NCBI RefSeq assembly: GCF_001486165.1
Contig: NZ_LN908977.1
Span: 257,269-321,268, forward strand
DNA: 64,000 nucleotides
Reading direction: 5' to 3'
Origin: Bittarella massiliensis (ex Durand et al. 2017)
Lineage (GTDB): Bacteria > Bacillota > Clostridia > Oscillospirales > Ruminococcaceae
The notes below the pieces were generated by a model. It did not search any database and was not told where the DNA came from. It was given only the letters and a program-made list of their open reading frames with translations. Both the position numbers and the translations under genes were made by a program. This document shows positions 42,158 through 49,642 of the stretch, one piece after another (positions within the stretch are counted from its first letter, which is position 1; the number at the start of each line of letters is the position of its first letter).

Positions 42158-42760
42158 CTAGATGGCCTTTAAGACCAGGCCCGAGTTGGCGTAGAACCAC
42201 GCCCGCTGCTCCTCCAGGGCGTTGTCCAGGGTCTCGTCGCAGGCGTAGCCCTCGTCCAGGTTCTCGGCGACAAAGCCGCCCACGGCGATGGCGTCGTCGT
42301 ATTCCACCCGGCAGGGGACGGAGAACGCCTCGCCGCAGAGCCCTTCCAGCGCCTTGTCGGCGGGGGAGAGGCGAACGGTGACAGAGGCAAAGGAGTGATC
42401 GGAGGCCACGGCCGTCAGCCGGGCCTTTAAGTAAGCGGCGTATTCGGGGGACTGGTGAAAGGCCACCAGCCGGGCCCGGGCGGCCTCAAAAATCTCTTTG
42501 GCATAGCCCTCGCTGCGCTGCAGCAGCTCGGTGCGGTATTGCAGGGTGGCCTTGGAGATGGCGGTGGTCTCCCGGGTGTGGATGTCCTTTTTGGCCTTTT
42601 CCACATAGCGGGCGGCGTCCTCGTTGGCCTTGGCCTCCGCGTCGGAGAGGGCGGAGATCCGCTTTTGCGAGGCGGACTTCAAAATGGCGCTCGCCTGCTC
42701 CTCCACCGTCTGTTCGATCTCCTTGCGGATGAGTTCCAATTTTTCTTCGTTTGAAAGCAT
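42158..42760 (-). CDS. atpE: V/A-type ATP synthase subunit E
   Basis: A 200-aa peripheral-stalk subunit. The N-terminal 110 residues are a long charged helix (EEKLELIRKEIEQTVEEQASAILKSASQKR), and the C-terminal globular domain ends with a LDNALEEQRAWFYANSGLVLKAI tail. It links the head to subunit I. Start ATG 42760; it ends 65 bp before the A-subunit start, a small gap containing the A-subunit Shine-Dalgarno. Confidence 0.85.
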   Translation of the reverse strand: MLSNEEKLELIRKEIEQTVEEQASAILKSASQKRISALSDAEAKANEDAARYVEKAKKDIHTRETTAISKATLQYRTELLQRSEGYAKEIFEAARARLVAFHQSPEYAAYLKARLTAVASDHSFASVTVRLSPADKALEGLCGEAFSVPCRVEYDDAIAVGGFVAENLDEGYACDETLDNALEEQRAWFYANSGLVLKAI

Positions 42761-42770
42761 CTAAGCCACC

Positions 42771-43079
42771 TCAAATCTTCACGCCGATGGCGTCTTTGAT
42801 GTACCGGGCCAGGTTCTCCTCCAGGTGGGAGGAGCCGTGCCGGTCGGGGATCTCCACGATCAGGGTCGTCTTGCTCTGCTGTTTGTACTGGTAGACCAGG
42901 TCCTGACAGAGGGAGACCAGCTTCTGGGTCATCAGCACCACGGCGATGTCGGGGTCCTCCATGGCGGTTTTGAGGGCGGCCACCGTCTCGTCGTACTGGT
43001 GGACGACGGTCCCCTCCATCCCGGCCAGACGCATGCCCATATAGGTGTCGCTGTTGTCGCTGATCACAAAAAATTTCAT
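42771..43079 (-). CDS. atpF: V/A-type ATP synthase subunit F
   Basis: A 102-aa Rossmann-like subunit of the central stalk: FFVISDNSDTYMGMRLAGMEG at the N-terminus, VVLMTQKLVSLCQDLV in the middle and a charged C-terminus. It binds subunit D and regulates ATPase activity. Start ATG 43079; it is 10 bp before the E gene. Confidence 0.9.
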   Translation of the reverse strand: MKFFVISDNSDTYMGMRLAGMEGTVVHQYDETVAALKTAMEDPDIAVVLMTQKLVSLCQDLVYQYKQQSKTTLIVEIPDRHGSSHLEENLARYIKDAIGVKI

Positions 43080-43098
43080 TGCAGATGCCTTCTTTGGC

Positions 43099-43515
43099 TT
43101 AGACTTTGTTGAGGATCATGATGGAGATGAGCAGGCCGTAGATGGCGACGCCCTCGCCCATGGCCACGAAGATCAGGGATTTGCCGAAGGTCTTGTCGTT
43201 CTCGCTGACAGCGCCGATGGCGGCGGGGGCGGCGGCGGCGACAGCGATGCCGCAGCCGATGCAGGCCAGGCCGGTCACCAGGGCGGCGGCCAGGTAGGCC
43301 ATGCCGGCGGCGGAGGAGGAAGCGGCGGCAGCGGGGGCCTCAGCGGCGTAGCTGACCACCGGCAGGAGGACTGAGCCCAGGCAGGTGGCGCCGAAGGCGA
43401 TGAGCTGTTTCTTCATCATCGAGGGGGCTTTCTTCCCGGCTTTGCGGGCTTTGAACAGGTAGAAAAACAGGGCGGCGATGGCGGCGGTGGCCGCGGTCAG
43501 AAGCAGAATATCCAT
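43099..43515 (-). CDS. atpK: V/A-type ATP synthase subunit K (proteolipid)
   Basis: A 138-aa rotor-ring subunit. It has an N-terminal helix, a second short hydrophobic segment followed by an Ala/Ser-rich stretch, and a helical hairpin (GLACIGCGIAVAAAAPAAIGAV, then SLIFVAMGEGVAIYGLLISIMIL) carrying the ion-binding glutamate in GEGVAIYG. The Na+-type residues known from Enterococcus NtpK are not all recognisable, so the coupling ion is open. ATG 43515 behind GGAGG. A GC-rich hairpin precedes the gene and may stabilise its mRNA. Confidence 0.9.
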   Translation of the reverse strand: MDILLLTAATAAIAALFFYLFKARKAGKKAPSMMKKQLIAFGATCLGSVLLPVVSYAAEAPAAAASSSAAGMAYLAAALVTGLACIGCGIAVAAAAPAAIGAVSENDKTFGKSLIFVAMGEGVAIYGLLISIMILNKV

Positions 43516-43564
43516 AGTGATAAAACCTCCAATTAGAAATTGTCAAACGTATTTATGTTTCTCC

Positions 43565-43589
43565 GGGCGGCCCTAGAACAGGGCCGCCC
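43565..43589 (-). promoter_or_regulatory. Hairpin between atpI and atpK
   Basis: A perfect 10-bp stem GGGCGGCCCT/AGGGCCGCCC with a 5-nt loop and no U-tract, in the only large gap of the operon (about 110 bp). It is likely an mRNA-stability or processing hairpin that raises expression of the ring subunit. Confidence 0.5.
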
Positions 43590-43624
43590 GCCTTTCCCGG
43601 TGGGGAGTGGGCGCGCAGAGCGGT

Positions 43625-45655
43625 TCAGTTGGCGTGCTCGTGCACGATCTGGCTGATGGGGGTGAAGGGCACCCCTTCGCCCGAGTAGTAGCGGCCGAAC
43701 ATCTCGTAAAACTCCAGGCGCAGCACCTGGATGCCGACCACCAGGCCCTCCAGCCCGATGACGAAGAGGTTGCCCAGGGCCACGGTGACGGCATAGCCCA
43801 CCGGCCCGAACATCCCCGCCAGGGTGAAGACCACGCTCATCATCCCCGCGTGGCTCAGGATGAAGCCACCGACGCGGAGGAAAGACATGGTGTTGGCCAC
43901 AAAGGAGATGGCGATCTCCAGCATCTCAAAGATGTTTTCCAGGGCGTAGGCGCCAAAGCCCCCTTCGGGGAAGGCGTCCTTTTTCAGCAGGAGGTTGCCC
44001 AGGGGCACCCGCATGAAGATGCAGATGATGGGGATGACGATGCAGATGAGGATGATGGGCAGGTTCAGGGAGAAGCTGACCCCCAGCATCGGCAGGCCGA
44101 TGGCGCTGATGACCGTGGCGTAGAGGACAAAGCCGGCCACCCCGTTTTGGGAGAAGAGGGCCTTGCTGTAATCGCGGTTTTTCAGCCCGATGTAGATGTT
44201 CAGGGCCATCGAGGTGAGGATGAGCACCACCCCCAGGGCCACGGCGCCGATGAGCAGCACGTTGATGGTCTGGGCGTTCATCACCTCCACCGGCTTTTCG
44301 GCAAAGCCGATGGCCCGGTACAGCGGGTCGAGGGCGTGTTCAAAGCCGAAGACCGAGCCGTAGAGGAAGCCGAAGAGGGTGGAGCTGATGCCCATGCGCA
44401 TGATGATCTCGCCCAGGCGGGACTTCTTCCACTTGGCAAAGAGGAAGCCGCCCAGCACGATCAGCAGCCCCTGGCCCACGTCTCCGAACATGATGCCGAA
44501 GAGGAGGGTGTAGGTGAAGGCCACCAGGGGGGTCGGGTCGATCTCGCGGTGGCTGGGCACGCCGTACATCTCCACGTACATCTCAAAGGGGCGGGCAAAC
44601 CAGTTGTTTTTCAGCTTGGTGGGCTTTTCGGGGCGGGTGCCCTTTTCGTGGGCCTCCTTCATCGAGTGGGTCACCAGGCCGGGCAGCATGGGGACCGCTC
44701 CGTCGTCGGACTTCTCGGCGGTGACCACCACGGTGGGCAGGTCGCCGAAGAGGGCCTCGAAGTCGCCCTCCTTCCCCGCGGGGACGTAGCCGGCGAACTC
44801 GAAGTAGTCGCCGCCGGCGAACTTGTCAAAGCTGGTGCCCACGAACCGACGCACGCCGTAGGTCTCCTGCATGAACTGGACGGTGGCGTAGTAGGAGAGG
44901 AGGGTCTCCCGCCCCTCTTCCACCAGCCGGTCGCGCTCGCCCTTGCAGCCCTCCAGGGCCGCCTGTTCCTCGGCGAGCTTTTCCTCCAGGTAGGCGGCAG
45001 CGTCCTCCGGCTCGCCGTGGAGGTAGTCGGGGATGCGCACCCGCTCGAAGTAGAGGGCCTCCATGATGGAGTCCACCTCGGCGGCGTGCTGCTCCCCGGT
45101 CAGGTAGAGGCACCACTGGTAGTTTTTGTCGCTGGAAAAGGTGAAGAGGAAGAAGGGTTTGTCCTGGTAGTGCTCCAGCTTTTTGTAGTTTTCCAGCGGC
45201 AGCCGCCCAAAGCGCACCTTCAGGTACTTGGCCTTGAACAGCTCGTCAAAACTGGTGTGAAAGCTGCGGATCATGTCCAGGTGGGAGAGGTTGAGGCGGT
45301 GTTCCTCCACCAGCTTCGCGATCTCCTTTTCCTTTTGGTCGGCCGCGTCGAACCCCTGCCGGAACGACTCCACGAACCGGCGGACATCCGCCAGATTCAG
45401 GTCGTGACTGCTGCGCTCCAGCTGGTCGCCGGGCACCGCCACGGGGGTCAACCCGGCGTCGGTGCAGGCCGAGCGCAGGGCGTCGGCCAGTTCGGTATAG
45501 GGGTTTTCGGCGGAGGCGGCCTTGGAGACCGCCCCGCTCTTGGAGGTGATCTCCTCCGGGTGGAAGTAGTCCAGCCGGCTCAGCCGCAAGACCACCTCGT
45601 CCAAATTTTCCAGGCGACCGATCAGGCTGACCAGGGTCGTCTTTTGTATTGCCAT
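43625..45655 (-). CDS. atpI: V/A-type ATP synthase subunit I (stator a-like)
   Basis: A 676-aa subunit: the N-terminal about 330 residues are soluble and coiled-coil rich (the stator arm), and the C-terminal half has about eight membrane helices (TYTLLFGIMFGDVGQGLLIVLGGFLF, and FLRVGGFILSHAGMMSVVF). It forms the ion half-channels beside the K ring. I chose ATG 45655 (MAIQKTTLVSLIG), which has AAAGGAG upstream; the ATG ten codons earlier overlaps that site. Confidence 0.93.
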   Translation of the reverse strand: MAIQKTTLVSLIGRLENLDEVVLRLSRLDYFHPEEITSKSGAVSKAASAENPYTELADALRSACTDAGLTPVAVPGDQLERSSHDLNLADVRRFVESFRQGFDAADQKEKEIAKLVEEHRLNLSHLDMIRSFHTSFDELFKAKYLKVRFGRLPLENYKKLEHYQDKPFFLFTFSSDKNYQWCLYLTGEQHAAEVDSIMEALYFERVRIPDYLHGEPEDAAAYLEEKLAEEQAALEGCKGERDRLVEEGRETLLSYYATVQFMQETYGVRRFVGTSFDKFAGGDYFEFAGYVPAGKEGDFEALFGDLPTVVVTAEKSDDGAVPMLPGLVTHSMKEAHEKGTRPEKPTKLKNNWFARPFEMYVEMYGVPSHREIDPTPLVAFTYTLLFGIMFGDVGQGLLIVLGGFLFAKWKKSRLGEIIMRMGISSTLFGFLYGSVFGFEHALDPLYRAIGFAEKPVEVMNAQTINVLLIGAVALGVVLILTSMALNIYIGLKNRDYSKALFSQNGVAGFVLYATVISAIGLPMLGVSFSLNLPIILICIVIPIICIFMRVPLGNLLLKKDAFPEGGFGAYALENIFEMLEIAISFVANTMSFLRVGGFILSHAGMMSVVFTLAGMFGPVGYAVTVALGNLFVIGLEGLVVGIQVLRLEFYEMFGRYYSGEGVPFTPISQIVHEHAN

Positions 45656-45706
45656 AGTGCGTGATTCTCCTTTCGCGTCAGGCATTTCTCCAGGCGGTGG
45701 CGCCGC

Positions 45707-46753
45707 CTAGATGATGAGCAGCTTCTGAATGTCCTCCGGCTGCACCCCGTAGCGGATCCCCTCCACTATGTGGATGATGTTGTCGCACTCCACTGTGCCC
45801 AGGGTCACATAGGCCAGAAAGGCGGTGGCCGCCTTGGTGGCAAAGCTGATGTGGCGGCGGCTCAGGTGGTACTTGATGTAGCTGGTGTGGTACTCGATAT
45901 AGAGAAAATCGTCTTTGTCGAAGTAGTTTTTGTAGCTGCTCTGCGCAATCTCCCGGATGAAGGCGTCCCCGTTGGGGGCCGCGGCGAGGGATTGCAAAAA
46001 CCTGTCGGAGAGGCGGGAGTACTCGTTGTGGACGATGAACCGGTCCAGCTCCTCGGGTTTGTAGTGAAAATACACCTTGAGGCGGTAGAGGTTGGTGATG
46101 TTTTGCAGCTCCAGGCTGGTGGAGACGATGTCCATCATCTCCTGCCGGGTCTTGCCCTTGTAGGTCTCCTCGATGAGGGAGAACAGCCGGTTGTAGTACT
46201 GCTGGCGCAGGGCGATGACACAGCTGCTGACATCGAATTCGCCGGGGGCCAGGGCAAAGGGCTCCACCGTCTTGTAATAGGGGGTCTTTTCCAGCAGTTC
46301 CAGCAGTTCCCGCCCGGTCTCCGCTTGGCCCAGGGCCACCGCGTCAAAGGAGAGGTAGTCCAGCAGGAAGGTGGGCACTTCGGGGACAAAGTGGGTCTCG
46401 CCCTCGGCGTCCAGCCGGTTGATGCAGCCGATGAGCTGGTCCATCTCGATCTGGCCGATGAAGAAGCTGACGTACTGCTCGCGCTCCTTGCGGCCGGGCA
46501 GATAGCGCACCAGCCGCAGCAGGGAGTAAAACAGGTCTTTTTTCACAGTGGCTTCCAGCTGGCCGCGGTGCAGGGCCGCCGGGTTGACTGTGTCCATGGC
46601 GTCTTGGTAGTGGGTGCTGTTTTTGAGGTAGGCCGCCAGCTCACTCAAAGAGGTCTTGTGCAGCATCTCCCCGTACTGGGAGGGGGTGATCCGCTTGCCG
46701 TACATGGCCTTGATCTTGGCGAGGATGGCGTTTTGAGAGAAGGTCGTGAACAT
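45707..46753 (-). CDS. atpC: V/A-type ATP synthase subunit C
   Basis: A 348-aa all-helical subunit that connects the central stalk to the K ring. Family landmarks: AILAKIKAMYGKRITPSQYGEML at the N-terminus, LQNITNLYRLKVYFHY and a C-terminal GTVECDNIIHIVEGIRYGVQPEDI. The start is ATG 46753, 3 bp after the stop of the upstream coiled-coil gene. Confidence 0.93.
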   Translation of the reverse strand: MFTTFSQNAILAKIKAMYGKRITPSQYGEMLHKTSLSELAAYLKNSTHYQDAMDTVNPAALHRGQLEATVKKDLFYSLLRLVRYLPGRKEREQYVSFFIGQIEMDQLIGCINRLDAEGETHFVPEVPTFLLDYLSFDAVALGQAETGRELLELLEKTPYYKTVEPFALAPGEFDVSSCVIALRQQYYNRLFSLIEETYKGKTRQEMMDIVSTSLELQNITNLYRLKVYFHYKPEELDRFIVHNEYSRLSDRFLQSLAAAPNGDAFIREIAQSSYKNYFDKDDFLYIEYHTSYIKYHLSRRHISFATKAATAFLAYVTLGTVECDNIIHIVEGIRYGVQPEDIQKLLII

Positions 46754-46756
46754 GCC

Positions 46757-47071
46757 CTACTCACCGCCCACGCAGCGCTGCACGATAGCATCCACCAGAC
46801 TGTCTTTTCGCTGCTGGTAACTCTCGTCCAGCGCCTGCACCGCGTCGGCGTACCGTTTTTTCAGCTCCTCCGACCGGGCCTGCACCCGCGCGTCGCTGTC
46901 CTTTTGCAGTTGGGCCACCTCGGCCTTGGCTGTGGCCAGGATCTCGTCGCTGAGGGCCTGCTGCTGCTCTTCCAGCGAGTCGAGGATCTGGTTTCGCTGG
47001 GTCTCGGCGTCGGTCAGCTTTTTTTGGGCGCCCCGGTCGATCTCCAATAGGTTATGGATCAAATCTTCCAT
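46757..47071 (-). CDS. atpH: V/A-type ATP synthase G/H-like peripheral-stalk subunit
   Basis: A 104-aa, highly charged, uninterrupted coiled coil (DLIHNLLEIDRGAQKKLTDAETQRNQILDSL, then VAQLQKDSDARVQARSEELKKRYADAV). It pairs with subunit E as the peripheral stalk. It is the first gene of the operon. ATG 47071 follows AAAGGAGGC; the ORF extends upstream but has no family match. Naming varies between organisms (G, H or NtpF). Confidence 0.85.
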   Translation of the reverse strand: MEDLIHNLLEIDRGAQKKLTDAETQRNQILDSLEEQQQALSDEILATAKAEVAQLQKDSDARVQARSEELKKRYADAVQALDESYQQRKDSLVDAIVQRCVGGE

Positions 47072-47575
47072 AGAACCTGCCTCCTTTCCCGTGTGAAGTG
47101 AACGTTCCACGGATAATCCTACTCCTTTTTTGATGGCTCCGCAATGTTGCAACTCATAAAAACCGAAAGCTGGAAAAAAGCTTTTTTGAGCAGACGGCAC
47201 AAAAGAGGGGAGGAATACTGAGCATCCTGCCCAAAAAATTTAGCCGAGATTGATTTTGTCGAAAAGGGGAGGGGGAGCGGCGCGGTCGGTTTGACGAAAA
47301 GCGGAGCGAGAAAGCCGCTTTTTGACAGACGGGTCTGCGGCTGTTCCCGATGCGATAGGATCGGAAAAAAGAGGGGCGTTTATTCCCCCAAACGGGGCGC
47401 GGCGGGAGAAAAGGGGATATTTCTTCTTATATATAGCTGTCGTCGCCCCCGGGACAGGGCCGGGCGCGGCCGGGGCGGCGGGGAAACTTGCGCCGGGCGG
47501 CGGTAGGTGATAAAATAAACTGATATTGATTTTCTGCATCCCGCCGGGTTTTCCCGGCGGCCCGAATGGAAGTGG
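47072..47575. other. Intergenic region between the V-ATPase operon and recJ
   Basis: About 500 bp between divergent operons. The recJ side has a promoter and 5' hairpin (listed). The V-ATPase side shows an A/T-rich stretch around 47125-47190, but no promoter with good spacing could be fixed. The middle (47240-47480) is GC-rich without a supported gene. Confidence 0.55.
47488..47560 (+). promoter_or_regulatory. Promoter and leader hairpin of recJ
   Basis: TTGCGC (47488-47493), 17-bp spacer, TAAAAT (47511-47516). In the leader CCGCCGGG-TTTT-CCCGGCGG (47541-47560) forms a stable hairpin 15 bp before the start, which may limit translation. Confidence 0.6.
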
Positions 47576-49642
47576 ATGGCAACTTTGAGTATGAACCAGT
47601 GGATTTTACCCAACACCCCGGCGGAGAAATGGTCTGCCGTGGCGGCGCAGACGGGGCTTGCCCCCCTCTGCTGCAAGGTGCTCTGCGCCCGGGGGATCGA
47701 CACCCCCGAGAAGGTGGAGCACTACCAGAATGACCCCTGCGAGATCGAGGATCCCCTGCGCCTGATCGACATGGAGCGGGGGGCGGCCCGGATCCGCCGC
47801 GCCGTCGAGGAGGGGGAGCGCATCTGTGTCTTTGGCGACTACGACGCCGACGGCATCACCTCCACCGTGCTCCTCTACTCCTACCTGGACATCTGCGGGG
47901 CGGATGTGCGCTGGTACATCCCCTCCCGGGAGTCCGACGGCTACGGCCTCAGCCTCTCGGCGGTGGAGGCGCTGCACCGCGACGGGGTGCAGCTCATCGT
48001 GACGGTGGACAACGGCATCGCCTGCTGCCGGGAGGCCGAGCGGGCCGCCGAGCTGGGGATGGATCTGGTCATCACCGACCACCACCAGCCGGGGGCCGAG
48101 CTGCCCCGGGCCTGCGCGGTCATCGACCCCTACCGCAAAGACTGCCCCAGCCAGTTCAAGTGCCTGGCGGGGGTGGGGGTGGCCTTCAAGCTGGTCTGCG
48201 CGCTGGAGGAGCAGGACCCCCGGGTGATGCTCGACGAGTTCGCGCCCCTGGTGGCCATCGGCACCGTGGCCGACGTGATGCCCCTGAAGGGGGAGAACCG
48301 CCTCTATGTAAAGGAGGGGTTGGCCGCCCTGCCCTACTACGACAACCCGGGGCTGGCCGCCCTCATCGCCCGCTGCACCAAGGGCGGGGAGATCACCGCC
48401 CAGACCCTGGCCTTTACGGTGGTGCCCCGCATCAACGCCGCCGGGCGGATGGAGAGCGCCGAGAGCGCCGTCAAGCTGCTGACCTGCCTGGACGAGGGCG
48501 AGGCCGAGCGGTGGGTGGACGACCTCTGTGAGAAAAACGCCCAGCGCCAGCAGGTGGAGGGCGAGATCATCGAGGAGATCCGCCAGATGCAGTCCCAGCA
48601 CCCCGAGTACTTTGGCCAGCGGGTCATCGTGCTGGCGGGGGAGGGCTGGCACAAGGGCATTGTGGGGATCGTCTCCTCCCGGGTGGTGGACCGCTTCGCC
48701 AAGCCCTGCATCCTCCTGGTCCCCGACGGGGAGGAGGCCAAGGGCTCGGGCCGCAGTTTCGGCGACTTCTCCCTCTACGAGGCGTTGGAGAGCTGCGCCG
48801 ACTGCCTGAGTCGCTACGGCGGGCACAAGCTGGCCGCCGGCCTCTCCCTGCCGGTGGGGCGCATTGGCGAGTTTCGGGAGCGGATCAACGACTACGCCCG
48901 CAGGACCCACCCCACCATGCCCCTGCCCACCCTGCGCATCGACGCAGCGGCCGACTTCGGCGAGCTGACGCTGGAAAATGTGCTGGCGCTGGAGGAGCTG
49001 GGCCCCTACGGCCACGAAAACCCCAAGCCCAACTTCCTGCTGCAGGGGGTGCAGGTGGAGGGCGTCTACCCCATCTCCGACGACCGGCACGTCCGCCTCA
49101 AGCTGAAAAAGGGCGGGGCCACCCTCTTTGCCGTCTACTTCCGGGTCTCCTCGCAGGAGTTCAAGTACGCCCCGGGGGACCGGGTGGACGTGGTGGTGAC
49201 GTTGGACCTGTACCAGTACTTGGGGGAGCAAAACATCTCCATTAAAGTCAAGGACATCCACCCGGCTGGGCTCTCCCCTGCCATCTACGACGAGATGGCC
49301 CTCTACCAGAAAATCGAGCTGGGCGAGCCGCTGGACGACGGGGAGTTCGCCCGGGCCATGCTCACCCGGGAGCAGGTGGCCCTGTGCTACAAGGCCGCCC
49401 TCTACTTCGGCCCCGCCGTCGGCGACTTCGTCCTCTTTTACAACAAGATGGCCGGCAAGCCCATCACCTACTGCCAGATGATGTTGGCCCTCAACGTCCT
49501 GGCGGAACTGGGCATCCTGACGGTCAAGCGGGAGAAGGGGAAGGTCGTGCTCCTGGTCAACAGGGGGCAGAAGGCCGACCTGAACGCCTCCCGCATCCTG
49601 CGAGAATTGACTGCGAAAAGGACTGCTGCACTATGTATTTAA
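47576..49642 (+). CDS. recJ: Single-stranded-DNA-specific exonuclease RecJ
   Basis: A 688-aa 5'-3' exonuclease of the DHH family, used in recombination and mismatch/excision repair. Catalytic motifs: VFGDYDADGITSTVLL, VTVDNGI, VITDHHQPG, GVGVAFKLV and, in DHHA1, GSGRSFGDFSLYEAL plus YGGHKLAAGLSL. An OB fold and a C-terminal RecJ extension of about 115 residues follow. ATG 47576 is preferred over the ATG at 47591. The next gene, relA, starts inside the last ten bases. Confidence 0.94.
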   Translation: MATLSMNQWILPNTPAEKWSAVAAQTGLAPLCCKVLCARGIDTPEKVEHYQNDPCEIEDPLRLIDMERGAARIRRAVEEGERICVFGDYDADGITSTVLLYSYLDICGADVRWYIPSRESDGYGLSLSAVEALHRDGVQLIVTVDNGIACCREAERAAELGMDLVITDHHQPGAELPRACAVIDPYRKDCPSQFKCLAGVGVAFKLVCALEEQDPRVMLDEFAPLVAIGTVADVMPLKGENRLYVKEGLAALPYYDNPGLAALIARCTKGGEITAQTLAFTVVPRINAAGRMESAESAVKLLTCLDEGEAERWVDDLCEKNAQRQQVEGEIIEEIRQMQSQHPEYFGQRVIVLAGEGWHKGIVGIVSSRVVDRFAKPCILLVPDGEEAKGSGRSFGDFSLYEALESCADCLSRYGGHKLAAGLSLPVGRIGEFRERINDYARRTHPTMPLPTLRIDAAADFGELTLENVLALEELGPYGHENPKPNFLLQGVQVEGVYPISDDRHVRLKLKKGGATLFAVYFRVSSQEFKYAPGDRVDVVVTLDLYQYLGEQNISIKVKDIHPAGLSPAIYDEMALYQKIELGEPLDDGEFARAMLTREQVALCYKAALYFGPAVGDFVLFYNKMAGKPITYCQMMLALNVLAELGILTVKREKGKVVLLVNRGQKADLNASRILRELTAKRTAALCI

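Noticed and set aside
43607-45664. A 685-codon plus-strand open frame antisense to atpI, and similar long antisense frames across atpA, atpB, recJ, relA, glnN and the helicase
   Set aside because: These are GC-skew shadows of real genes. The opposite strand encodes well-recognised proteins, while the antisense products are His/Val/Gly-rich with no domain.
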